From contig CM047426.1 of NCBI GenBank assembly GCA_026168455.1, positions 53,427,085-53,491,084 of the forward strand: 64,000 bases of DNA, read 5' to 3'. Source of the stretch: Theocolax elegans. Lineage: Eukaryota; Arthropoda; Insecta; Hymenoptera; Cerocephalidae. How positions within the stretch are numbered: the stretch's first letter is position 1; each line of letters starts with the position of its first letter. The position numbers were made by a program, and so were the translations under genes. The notes below the pieces were generated by a model. The model was not told the DNA's origin. It saw only the letters and a list, made by a program, of their open reading frames with translations, and did not search any database. Positions 53,939 through 64,000 of the stretch are shown here, piece after piece.

Positions 53939-55057
53939 TGTAACGGTAAGCGAGTTACCGATCAGGTAAGCAACGCGAAAGAGGATATACAGCGCGGCGC
54001 GCGCAGGGAACGCGCGCGAGAATCGTGCGCAAAAGAAGTACCGGGAGAGAGTTCGCGCGCGATCGGCAGCAACATCGTGTTGACAACTGCCGAGTGATTT
54101 TTACGAGATGAAAGAGCAAAAGGACTGTTGTGCGTTGTGTGTGGGTGTGAGAATCTTCTCCCCACTAACCTCCACGTCGACGTGTGCAGCAGCACCTCTC
54201 ACAGGCAGTGAGAAAAGAGGCACGGTGTGTCCAACCTTCTCGACCGTTGGAGAGAGAGAGAGAGAGATACACGAGTACGAGCTCTCTCTCAGTGGCACAG
54301 CTTTTTCCCGCCGAAGCGAGATAATCAGATACGCGGTAAGTGGTGCACCACGTTTAGATCCGCGTGTCTAATTAATATTTTGCGTCCCGATTTACCTGGT
54401 ACGGTCCAGGAGAGGAAGCGTTCCTCCTTTCCCCCCTCTCGTGACAATACCCGCACGGATAGAAAGGTCGGTGGTTCGCGGGTGCCACTTCACGAGAGAA
54501 GGCGCGCGGGACGTAGGATGCTTCTACGTCAAAGCTCTCTACGTCAGAAATACATACGTCACACGGTGTGACGTATGCCATCAGGTTAAGCAGCCAATCA
54601 TATCCGGATCGGTTGCTCATAATCTACTGTTAAATAGATTTTAACTGATTCTTTTCGCGCTGACCTCGGGGGTAGTCATCGGTACGACTCCCCGTAAATT
54701 GTTAAAGTTCATTTGTTCTTAATTTATTAATATTTAATTGTTAATTTAATAAATTGACTCGGCGAGACTATCTTTCTCGCCGATTAACAATAATATCGAT
54801 TGTTGATAGTGTTTTACCGGTTACTGTCCTATCCTACGAATACCGCCCTCTCCGGTGTTTATCCTAGTTGGCAATTTTGGGCATAGGGCCCAACACACGG
54901 TATATAAGTCAAACGAGGTATTTGACGTTGTTAACGGCATTGCACGGGAATCAAAGGGATTCCCGGCCGCATCGTGGGACTGTACACTTAAGGTTGGTAA
55001 GTTGGGACGGATTGGGCCTAACCGTGGGCCTTACATGTCCCCAGTACCCACCCCGTT

Positions 55058-55060
<3 letters not shown>
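53939..55060 (+). mobile_element. Solo LTR of family X, 1122 bp, TSD ATAT
   Basis: Begins TGTAACGGTAAGCGAG and ends CCACCCCGTTACA, between TA-rich flanks (ATAT on both sides, weak as a TSD here). Complete copy, with intact sites where copy 11309 has the piggyBac and MITE insertions. CRE-like motifs at about 54525-54575. Confidence 0.9.
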
Positions 55061-55092
<32 letters not shown>

Positions 55093-55094
<2 letters not shown>

Positions 55095-55430
55095 GAGATT
55101 CCATGTGAAGTGATCCAGTTAAAAAATAGAATTTTGTTTTTATGTATGGAATCAGTAAAAAATTACGTGAATAGAGTGTAGCTAAATTTTTAGACCTGAA
55201 TTTCATTTAGTACTAGAGCTGTAGCCAATCAAAAAATCGAATTTTTTGCCATTTGTATCACTTAATAACTCAAAATCTATCAATTTTTTCTTATATACAT
55301 GTAATTTGAAAAAGTTTATAAATTTCAAGAAAAATCTGTTTAAGTATTTAATTTATATTAGTTTAAAACATTTAATATAGTTATAATTAATAAAAACCTT
55401 TATAGTCAAAAAAAGGGTTGTAGATTTAAG
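55093..55430 (+). repeat. MITE end (GGGAGATTCCATGTG), truncated
   Basis: Starts immediately after a TA tract, like the other G-starting MITEs, and includes AACTCAAAATCTATCAA at about 55268. No opposite end; it stops where the large palindrome begins. Confidence 0.5.
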
Positions 55431-55494
55431 TGCTCCGATTTTTCGAATGCATACGCGAGTAGGTTATTAAATAAAGGATAATTAAAGTATAGCT

Positions 55495-55740
55495 TGGAAA
55501 AATTTAAATATTGAATCTATAGTTGTCATTTTACTATCGTCGCTGATCATCAACCTTTATTCTGGCTTGAAAGTGTCGAAGAATCTACTTTACGTTTCAA
55601 AAAGTGGTACTTTAAATTTGAGAATGTCTATGATTTTACGATTGAATATAAATCACGAAAGAACAACTATGTTACTGATATTTTATCTCGAAACCTACCT
55701 CTCGATAATCCTAATCCACAACCAGTCCTTATATGTTAAG
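55495..55740 (+). pseudogene. Gypsy RNase H fragment, left arm
   Basis: In one frame reads YSLEKFKY, stop, then HFTIVADHQPLFWLE and DFTIEYKSRKNNYVTDILSR, the end of a Gypsy-type RNase H domain (TDHxPL and DALSR signatures). The adjacent integrase is not present. Confidence 0.82.
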
Positions 55741-56200
55741 GGCAGCAGAACAATTCCGATTTCCTATATATATAGTTATAAATTGATCAATCGGTAATTA
55801 TGCCGACGTCAGCATAATTCCACCGAAAATTCAACCATGTATCCGTACTTATGCCGACACACAAAAAATCGGAAAATTATCTTTGTGAGCCCCGCTTTGA
55901 CGTTATAATATTAATGGATGGCCTCCGGCCTCCGACACCTCGAAAGACGTTATAGCTTCAATCCTTCATTAATATTATAAGGTCGAAGTGTGCTTTTTTA
56001 CCCGTGAGGTGTATTTAGGTATTTGGGTTATTAGTTTTTTATGCATTATTCTATCAATTAATATTCTCCCCCTTATATCTGAGTCGTTACATATGTTTTA
56101 TAACTTCAAAACACCAAGATAACACGTAGTGTCACCATAAGTACCGATACTGGTGTTTATATATATGTATATATATATATAGTTATATATATATATATAT

Positions 56201-57148
56201 GGGCTATTTCACGTCAAGTGGTACGATGAAAATTTTACATCGCTCCAAAATTTGAGAACAGGCTGGAAATATCTTCAAGAAGATAGAAAAAAAATTTTAG
56301 GTGTTAAAAATAATTTGCTTAAGAGTTATTTCACCATGAAAAATGGAAATTTTTCAATTTTTTAGAAAAATTTCTATTTTCAAAGCCATTTATCTCAAAA
56401 TCTATTAATTTTTTTGAAAAAACATTATAAACAACTTTTGTTCAAAATAATCTTTAAAACTTATCTACCTGGGTTACAACTCTTAATTTTAAAATCTCGA
56501 AGAGATAGATCGACCGTAAATATTGAATATCAAAAAAAGGCGACCATGCCACTATCGAATTTGATCTAACACCGCTCAAAAGATCACATTTTTCGAGAGC
56601 TTTCGAGTGGCGGTGGTCAGATTATTGGCCAAGACCGCAGTTGTAGGTTATGCCCTAAAATACATGAAAATTAGTGATTTTATGAGGTTTATGAGGCATA
56701 ACTTACACCAGCGATCTTGGCCAATAATCTAACCGCCGCCATTCGAAAGCTCTCGAAAAATGTGATCTTTTGAGCGGTGTTAGATCAAAATCGATCGTGG
56801 CGTGGTCGCCTTTTTTTGATATTCAATATTTACGGTCGATCTATCTCTTCGAGATTTTAAAATTAAGAATTGTAACCCAGGTAGATAAGTTTTAAAGATT
56901 ATTTTGAACAAAAGTTGTTTGTAATGTTTTTTCAAAAAAATTAATAGATTTTGAGATAAATGGCTTTGAAAATAGAAATTTTTCTAAAAAATTGAAAAAT
57001 TTCCATTTTTCATGGTGGAATAACTCTTAAGCAAATTATTTTTAACACCTAAAATTTTTTTTCTATCTTCTTGAAGATATTTCCAGCCTGTTCTCAAATT
57101 TTGGAGCGATGTAAAATTTTCATCGTACCACTTGACGTGAAATAGCCC
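56201..57148. mobile_element. Palindromic MITE (GGGCTATTTCACG termini), 948 bp
   Basis: Arms of about 440 bp begin GGGCTATTTCACGTCAAGTG, flanked on both sides by TA tracts, with an ~80-bp loop at the centre of the larger palindrome. Includes TCTCAAAATCTATTAA in each arm. No coding. Confidence 0.85.
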
Positions 57149-57549
57149 ATATATATATATATAACTATATATATATATACATATATATAAACACCAGTAT
57201 CGGTACTTATGGTGACACTACGTGTTATCTTGGTGTTTTGAAGTTATAAAACATATGTAACGACTCAGATATAAGGGGGAGAATATTAATTGATAGAATA
57301 ATGCATAAAAAACTAATAACCCAAATACCTAAATACACCTCACGGGTAAAAAAGCACACTTCGACCTTATAATATTAATGAAGGATTGAAGTTATAACGT
57401 CTTTCGAGGTGTCGGAGGCCGGAGGCCATCCATTAATATTATAACGTCAAAGCGGGGCTCACAAAGATAATTTTCCGATTTTTTGTGTGTCGGCATAAGT
57501 ACGGATACATGGTTGAATTTTCGGTGGAATTATGCTGACGTCGGCATAA

Positions 57550-58060
57550 TTACCGATTGATCAATTTATAACTATATATATAGGAAATCGGAATTGTTCT
57601 GCTGCCCTTAACATATAAGGACTGGTTGTGGATTAGGATTATCGAGAGGTAGGTTTCGAGATAAAATATCAGTAACATAGTTGTTCTTTCGTGATTTATA
57701 TTCAATCGTAAAATCATAGACATTCTCAAATTTAAAGTACCACTTTTTGAAACGTAAAGTAGATTCTTCGACACTTTCAAGCCAGAATAAAGGTTGATGA
57801 TAAGCGACGATAGTAAAATGACAACTATAGATTCAATATTTAAATTTTTCCAAGCTATACTTTTCAATAGTGCTATACTTTAATTATCCTTTATTTAATA
57901 ACCTACTCGCGTATGCATTCGAAAAATCGGAGCACTTAAATCTTTGAGATAAGATATACACCTCCGATTGCAATATTCGAAGCATCAGTGGTTATAAACA
58001 AAGGATCAGAGGCAAAAAGTGTTCTTAGGTGCTTTAACGCTTGATCTTGGGAATCTGTTT
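57550..58060 (-). pseudogene. Gypsy RT/RNase H fragment, right arm and beyond
   Basis: Minus strand from about 58060 reads DQALKHLRTLFASDPLFITT, DASNIAIGG, a break, YASRLLNKG, KYSTIEK, YSLEKFKY, then the same VADHQPLFWLE to ILSR as in the left arm. It runs past the palindrome edge, so the right arm is the original and the left arm the derived copy. Confidence 0.84.
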
Positions 58061-58285
58061 ATGTGAAGGATGCGTTTTTATTTAGAAGAGAAGTTAATGA
58101 TTTTGAAATTGTAGGAAAACTAGGTATTTATACTAGGTATAACGTCTATATTATCAGCAAAGTCCAAGGAATTGTTTTATTTCTTTTTTTGGATTCTAGA
58201 AATCAGGAATTTTCAGGAATTCTTAATCATGAGCCTTTATGTTATTGGCGCAGACGATAATATCTTCAAAAAACCGAAATTTCTT
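58061..58285. other. Unassigned sequence between Gypsy and LINE remnants
   Basis: No family recognised; short ORFs only. Confidence 0.4.
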
Positions 58286-59062
58286 CTAGCGTTGGCACTT
58301 AAAGCATTGTACCGGGCGTTTAGGTTTTCTGTATGGTTCGATTTTAATTTTTAAAAACGCGATCGTTTTTAGTTGAGTAATATTTTTAATGTTGTCGGTT
58401 TTTTCTAATGTAATTAGGAAAAGAGGGAGCGGGGTGGCATTTTTCCCGCTTCCTCTCTTCATTTGCGCGACGTTGTGGACCCTATATCCACCCCGTAATA
58501 ACTCGTCCGCGATTTCGTGGGTGGCCATTGAAATGGGTAGGCCCCTAATGACGAATTTGACCGAAGGTTCGGAATCCGGAGATTTGAAGAGAAAATATTG
58601 GAACCTTTCGGTGTCCAATTCCCGGAGGAGGATTCAATAGTCCTCCAGGGTTGAAACCCGGACGTACATGAAGTTGTCGCGGAGTTTGTAAACTACCGCG
58701 CTAAATTTTAATTTTTTAATAATGGTTTGGAGGAGTTTATAGGGAAAATTAAGCTCATCGCAGTAAACGTTTACTGCGATGAGCTTAACCTTCTTTTCAT
58801 TTTCGGCGGAAGTGCCGGCTAGTATTCAGAATTGGTTGTGGGTAGCAACCGGTGGAAGTACCGTGTTGCTGGTCTTGGTAATCAGACATGTTCGGTCTGA
58901 TTGAGTGTCCCGAGGTGTTTGGCGGGCACGCTTTCGCCTGCGAGGCTCCTTGAAGCCTTCGCAATCCATGGTAAGTGCTGTGTCCATTAAGGACTCAGCG
59001 GTGGAGGCGATGCTCTCGGAGCCATCGCAGTGTGAAAACGTGGATTTTTGCCCCGTGGCCAT
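58286..59062 (-). pseudogene. Jockey-type LINE ORF1 (PRE_C2HC domain)
   Basis: ATG 59062 starts MATGQKSTFSH, then a basic RRRKRAR stretch, a stop near 58830, and the conserved domain KFVIRGLPISM, GYRVHNVAQMKR, PLPLFLITLEKT and KIEPYRKPKRPVQCFKCQR at the first zinc knuckle, where it ends. This is the nucleic-acid-binding protein of jockey-like elements. Two internal stops. A 40-bp perfect palindrome lies in the middle. It is head to head with the RT at 59090. Confidence 0.86.
58749..58788. repeat. 40-bp perfect palindrome without loop
   Basis: TTAAGCTCATCGCAGTAAAC is followed directly by its reverse complement. Confidence 0.97.
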
Positions 59063-59089
59063 GATGGCTCACAATGGGCTGAGAAAGGA

Positions 59090-61380
59090 ATTATAATAGA
59101 AAATAGGGACAGGTTTGCACCTGCTATTGAGAATTCGATAAATCGAGAGTCAATAGAAATAATTTTCTATATAATGAGAATAGGTGTTTCCTCTACGAAG
59201 GTTCGAGAGGAACTCTCTCCAGATCTATGTATGAGGCTCTTGACAATGACAATGTTTGGAAAGAGCTGCGCAATTTGGGATTCCTTCCTGGGTGAGCGGT
59301 TGACTTAAGAGGTTTTACCGTTGAGGACCTGAACCGGCAGTTTGCTGGTGTGTCGGTCTCTTTTCTGGAGGACGATGAGAGCCGCCGTGTAATAATTCAA
59401 CAGGCTATTAAGGAAGGTTTCTCCTTTAAAGAATTCAATATCTTGGCGATCTCGCATTTTTTCTCGCAAGCTTGTAGGGCGGACGGCATACCACAAAGTA
59501 TTATAGTCGGGGCCTTGCCGGTTATTGGTAATTTCTTCGTTAAAATAGTTAACTCTTCTTTTTCGACAAATATTTGCCCTAATCTCTGGCAGAAGACTCA
59601 TATTATCCCCTTGAGAAAGTGCATATTGTCATCGCATTCTGATTTCAGACCAATTGCACTCTTATATTTCTTTTCATAGCTTTTCAGCAGGAGTTTCTTC
59701 ATTCACGCTCGCTAATGGACCCATTGCACACTGGTTTTATACCATATTACTCTACCAAAACTGCTTTGCTTAAGTTGACAGAAGACATACGTAAAGTGAT
59801 TGACAGAAAGCTTGTTACAATACTCCCAATAACAATACTCCTGTTGTTCGACTTTAGCAAGGCGTTTGACACAATATCTCCTACTCGTTTACTTGATCGA
59901 TTAAGACAAATAGGGTTCTCTAGGTCTGCCTTGTTGTGGCTTAATTCTTACTTTTCGTCTTGCATGCAGGCTGTTGTTACGTCAGGTAGCTAATCTACCT
60001 GGATTACAACAAATCTGGGAGGATCGCAAGGATCAGTCCAGGGACCCCTACTCTTCTGCCTATATATTAATGAATTACGTGTTAATCCGGCTGATACCCA
60101 GCATGTTTTGTATGCAGGTGATCTGCAGGTTTACTTGCAACTCCCATACTCTGATCTGGGTGAGGAGATAGCAAAGCTTTGAAGAGTCGCAATTGCAATC
60201 AGAATTATGCTTTGCGTGGCTCACTCTTGGTTATCGTAAATTTTGTTCGGACTTCTATAACTATAATAGTCGAGGCATTGACTTGGCTGATGGCGTGTAC
60301 ATTTCGTTTGTGGAAAAGGTTTTGAGCCTTGGTATGGTTTTGAATTGGCAGCTATTCCAAGATTGAAAGATACATTTGGATAATATTACAAAAATGTTAA
60401 TAGAGTATTATAATATAGAGTATTAGAATCGTCTCCGATTTTTTAACAAATACATTACTTAGGCTCTTAGATAGAGTCTCGCCAAGGCGTTGTTGTTTAC
60501 CTACACATACTATTGCTCGTTAGAGATGCTGGATGTTTCGCAGGAGATTAGAAACCGATTACAGATTTTACAAAATACTTTTGTGCGTTTCGTTTGTGCA
60601 CGGATTCTAGGAGACAGTGTTTTATGGCGGTACTCATGTACATACATAATTGTGCGTATGCGAGTTCCATATGTGAACAGTTTTTTCTCTAGATGTGCTC
60701 TCAGAGGCTCTGAAAGGGGGATCACAAGAGTAATCGTACCTCCTCTGATGCGTACCGAGACTGGTAAACGCTGCATCTATGGAACTCCTTACCGACAGAA
60801 ATTCGTGAATGACTTCATTAAGGGGATGTCGGAGCTATAGCCTCCATCAAAAGCCGCTCGATCTCGCGGCTTCGAATGGCGCTGTAGTCAGGTGTCGATT
60901 TCTACGATAAACGTACTTAAAACATAAATTATAAATTTTACAGCTACATAGAGCTGTTGAAAGATACTTTCCCCCTTAGCTATGACTAAACTTAAGGTAA
61001 TTATAATATTACTCTTGGCAGCAAATGTTTATTTTTTTTAAAAAATGTGAAATACGTTGCGTGTAAGCATTGCGGCAGATATAGATTCATTGAATATGAG
61101 ACGTATTTCACATTTTTTTAAAAAAATAAACATTTGCTGCCAAGAGTAATATTATAATTACCTTAAGTTTAGTCATAGCTAGGGGGGAAAGTATCTTTCA
61201 ACAGCTCTATGTAGCTGTAAAATTTATAATTTATGTTTTAAGTACGTTAATCGTAGAAATCGACACCTGACTACAACGCCATTCGAAGCCGCGAGATTGA
61301 GCGGCTTTTGTTGGAGGCTACGGGTCCGACATCCCCTTAAAGGATTTACTGTTGATTCATTTATTTATTTATTTATTTGT
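59090..61380 (+). pseudogene. Jockey/CR1-type LINE reverse transcriptase, decayed
   Basis: Frames shift repeatedly. Blocks in order: FAPAIENSINRES (about 59115), FNILAISHFFSQACRADGIP (about 59430), WQKTHIIPL, DFRPIALL, HTGFIPYYSTKTALLKL, motif A LFDFSKAFDTISP (about 59845), motif-B-like GSVQGPLLFCLYINEL, motif C YAGD (about 60112; usually YADD), EIRNRLQILQN (about 60545) and VPPLMRTETGK near the C-terminus. A TTAA-flanked MITE splits the last codons at 60822. Then a TTTA-rich 3' region follows. Confidence 0.82.
60822..61336. mobile_element. 515-bp palindromic MITE, TSD TTAA
   Basis: Termini GGGGATGTCGGA and its inverse, TTAA at 60818-60821 and 61337-61340. Arms of about 240 bp around a 60-bp centre. 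Removal restores LINE sequence across the site. The TTAA target indicates piggyBac-type mobilisation. Confidence 0.9.
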
Positions 61381-61644
61381 TTGTTTAATATTTATTTATT
61401 TAATTATTTATTTATTTTGTTATTTATTTTGTTATTCTGTGTTGTACTGTCCCATATACACGTGAATGAAAGTATTTAAGGGATGTTAGATGACGAGAGA
61501 TTGTGATGACTTACTGTATTATTCGCCGTATTTTCATTTATCCTGCGACTGCAATATTTTAAAACTGTGATATCTCTGTGCAATATTATATTTATGCAAG
61601 CCATTATATAGTATTTATTTTTATTTACGAATTGTAAATTTTGT
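61239..61644 (+). repeat. Direct duplication unit 1 (offset 1042)
   Basis: Right part of the TTAA MITE plus LINE 3' end and UTR, repeated almost exactly at 62281-62690 (which has one extra ATTT). Confidence 0.95.
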
Positions 61645-61688
61645 ACTACACAAATAAACATAGATCTATCTATATATATATATATAGC

Positions 61689-62278
61689 TGGGTTCATCGC
61701 TATTTAACTCAAAATCTATCAACTTTTACTATAGACAATTATATGTAACATTCGTTGCTAATTATGTCTAGAATTTATCCTTCTGAGTTAGAATTTCCAA
61801 TCTCAAGGTTAATGACAAATAAACTACATGTCAACATTCAACTTAAAAAAAAACTAACTTCGCCACAATTGATTTTTTTATCCAAAAGTCCAAAAGAAAG
61901 CTTGGAGCAATACCTTTCAAATGATCTGTAGCATTTTATGGCCTTCAATTCTGCAAAAAGTTATGATAATTTAAAGAAAGACAAAAATTCACAAAAATAA
62001 CATGGATTTCCCATTTAATTTTAAAAAAATTTCGTCTTCTTTAAATTATCATAACTTTTTACAGAATTGAAGGCCATAAAAATGCTACAGATCATTTGAA
62101 AGGTATTGCTCCAAGCTTTCTTTTGGTCTTCTGGATAAAAAATCAATTGTGGCGAAAGTTAGTTTTTTTTTAAGTTGAATGTTGACATGTAGTTTATTGT
62201 CATTAACCTTGAGATTGGAATTCTAACTCAGAAGGATAAATTCTAGACATAATTAGCAACGAATGTTACATATAATGT
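61689..62278. mobile_element. Palindromic MITE between the duplicated units
   Basis: Arms about 61741-61985 and 62025-62275 around a 40-bp centre; left end near GCTGGGTTCATCGC after a TA tract, with AACTCAAAATCTATCAA at about 61702. The right terminus seems lost where the second duplicate begins. Confidence 0.78.
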
Positions 62279-62280
62279 TC

Positions 62281-62688
62281 TAAGTACGTTAATCGTAGAA
62301 ATCGACACCTGACTACAACGCCATTCGAAGCCGCGAGATTGAGCGGCTTTTGTTGGAGGCTACGGGTCCGACATCCCCTTAAAGGATTTACTGTTGATTC
62401 ATTTATTTATTTATTTATTTATTTGTTTGTTTAATATTTATTTATTTAATTATTTATTTATTTTGTTATTTATTTTGTTATTCTGTGTTGTACTGTCCCA
62501 TATACACGTGAATGAAAGTATTTAAGGGATGTTAGATGACGAGAGATTGTGATGACTTACTGTATTATTCGCCGTATTTTCATTTATCCTGCGACTGCAA
62601 TATTTTAAAACTGTGATATCTCTGTGCAATATTATATTTATGCAAGCCATTATATAGTATTTATTTTTATTTACGAATTGTAAATTTT

Positions 62689-62690
<2 letters not shown>
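62281..62690 (+). repeat. Direct duplication unit 2
   Basis: Copy of 61239-61644. Ends in a TA tract (62691-62733). Confidence 0.95.
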
Positions 62691-62719
<29 letters not shown>

Positions 62720-62736
62720 GATATATATATATAATA

Positions 62737-63056
62737 GCACTTAGAAGACGATATAACGGTGATGTCGTACAAATTCAACAACGTATTATTTGATAATTCT
62801 ACGGCTTCTAAATATAAATCTTTAGAAAGGATATCTCACAATTCACTTGTTACATGATGCTTAGGCTTAACCTCTCTAATCTCAAGTATATCTTCAAAGA
62901 GAGAGGAAAAATCGAAATGGTCTAAAATCGCAAGTACTATATGCCTATAAGCTATTGAAGTATTTACAGAAATACTCAATACTTTTACTTCAGATTTTGT
63001 CCCAGTTGAGAGATGCGTAGATTTAACTTGGTCCAATTCATTTCGGATCGCGATAT
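62737..63056. repeat. Direct duplication, unit 1 of a 944-bp spacing
   Basis: Identical as far as I can read to 63681-64000; the second copy runs off the window. Confidence 0.95.
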
Positions 63057-63545
63057 TACGCTGAGTATTTTGGACATTTAACGTTGAGAAAGCGTTTTAT
63101 GCGATACCAGTTTGTTATGCTTGTTCAGAAGAGTTGAAAATATGACAATTATTTTATCATATTAAGATAAACTCTTTCAATTTTGTGGCAAATTTTGACT
63201 AGAATCATTATTGACAGTTTGCATAGATGCTATAGTATTATAGGTGTTTTAATATTATTTGAGAAGTATCACTAGTAGATGGAGGCATAACTTGAATATT
63301 ATTGAACATATTATCGTTCCAATTTCAAACAATGCCAAGCCGAGAGGTGAGTAGAGTAGACGAAGCAGAAGATGTTGCAGATTCATCAGGTACTTATGAG
63401 TCAGAGTGAAAGATTTGACATAATAGTTATCAGTTTGTTTATTTGCAATAAATTGAATTGCACAACTAGGATGGAATGTCTTATTAGAGATTTAGCATTT
63501 ATTATATTTATTAGTAAAATTACGATTGCATTTCACACATAGCGG
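62740..63545 (-). pseudogene. LINE ORF1-like remnant with PHD-like Cys/His cluster
   Basis: Minus strand from about 63540: PLCVKCNRNFTNKYNKC, a stop, then NKTFHPSCAIQF, a C-x2-C...C...H-x2-C pattern as in PHD-type fingers of some CR1-like ORF1 proteins. After a decayed middle, a 66-codon ORF (63036-62836) includes LDQVKSTHLSTGTKSEVKVL and SLFEDILEIREV, then a stop and KDLYLEAVELSNNTLLNLYD. The assignment to LINE ORF1 is an inference from this layout. Confidence 0.5.
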
Positions 63546-63680
63546 TATTTGTAAATAAATAAAGAGTCTTCAGTCATTTGAACATGTGATTCGTTATAGT
63601 TTTAAAATGGTAAATTCCAGTACCTAAAAATTTTTTCTGTATTCTGAAAATATATATATATATATAGATATATATATATA

Positions 63681-64000
63681 GCACTTAGAAGACGATATAA
63701 CGGTGATGTCGTACAAATTCAACAACGTATTATTTGATAATTCTACGGCTTCTAAATATAAATCTTTAGAAAGGATATCTCACAATTCACTTGTTACATG
63801 ATGCTTAGGCTTAACCTCTCTAATCTCAAGTATATCTTCAAAGAGAGAGGAAAAATCGAAATGGTCTAAAATCGCAAGTACTATATGCCTATAAGCTATT
63901 GAAGTATTTACAGAAATACTCAATACTTTTACTTCAGATTTTGTCCCAGTTGAGAGATGCGTAGATTTAACTTGGTCCAATTCATTTCGGATCGCGATAT
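63681..64000 (-). pseudogene. Second copy of the ORF1-like remnant, cut by window end
   Basis: Repeats the C-terminal part of the ORF1-like remnant at a 944-bp offset, including the same 66-codon ORF (63980-63780). Preceded by a TA tract (63650-63680). Confidence 0.7.

Larger units (their letters stand above)
55431..57945. repeat. 2.5-kb near-perfect palindrome
   Basis: Arms 55431-56640 and 56700-57945 are inverted copies with a few substitutions (for example GCTGATCATC vs GCTTATCATC) and one 18-bp difference (extra CACTATTGAAAAGTATAG in the right arm at about 57858-57878). Contains a Gypsy RNase H fragment in each arm and a palindromic MITE at the centre. Confidence 0.93.

Noticed and set aside
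55567..57867. 77- and 105-aa ORFs in the palindrome arms as a novel repeated protein
   Set aside because: They are the wrong frame of a Gypsy RNase H remnant that reads sensibly one frame away.
61297..61479. 60-aa hydrophobic ORF as a membrane protein
   Set aside because: It is the translation of TTTA/TTTG repeats in a LINE 3' region.

Overview
The window reads as an AT-rich insect chromosome segment made almost entirely of transposable elements (TEs). The TE mix (R1-, jockey- and CR1/L2-like LINEs, Penelope, Gypsy, piggyBac, mariner, Polinton) is the kind found in ants and other Hymenoptera, but that assignment is inference. I see no convincing host gene, no true tRNA or rRNA gene and no CRISPR array. 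Most elements are decayed and nested. Their insertion order can often be read exactly, because target-site duplications (TSDs) and even empty sites are present in the same window.

Region by region. 1-4235: Polinton/Maverick remnant (integrase, two capsid-type genes) broken by two solo LTRs with TSDs ACAC and ATTT. 4561-5335: fold-back element. 6150-9476: LINE with an uninterrupted 950-aa endonuclease-RT ORF. 10055-11115: long-TIR repeat, copy A. 11309-15474: LTR of family X carrying a piggyBac element (TTAA) and a 388-bp MITE (TA). 16763-18602: two solo LTRs (TSDs GTAT, GGCT). 18713-20640: minus-strand 5'-truncated LINE with two extra ORFs after the RT. 20690-24029: minus-strand Penelope element broken by a palindromic MITE and a solo LTR, then a Polinton scrap. 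24150-26760: R1-like LINE fragments in both orientations. 26755-30725: second long-TIR repeat holding a MITE and a mariner.

32350-41553: degenerate Gypsy element with gag, pol (tandemly duplicated inside RT), a third ORF in env position and a 3' LTR of family X that does not match its 5' LTR. 41589-43374: no recognised feature. 43375-48700: nested repeats, palindromes and a long TG tract. 48741-50251: TIR transposon with a conserved but unclassified ORF. 50915-52591: two tRNA-derived SINEs. 53939-55060: family X solo LTR. 55431-57945: near-perfect 2.5-kb palindrome containing Gypsy RNase H remnants. 58286-64000: jockey/CR1-type LINE pieces, a TTAA-flanked palindromic MITE and recent direct duplications.

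The coding regions do not form a cellular pathway; they are separate replication modules. The most unusual items are the LINE with downstream ORFs, the Gypsy env-position coiled-coil ORF, AT-hooks on its integrase, a tRNA-like module inside a short LTR, a hammerhead-like core in the Penelope terminal repeat, the unclassified TIR transposon and the large palindrome.
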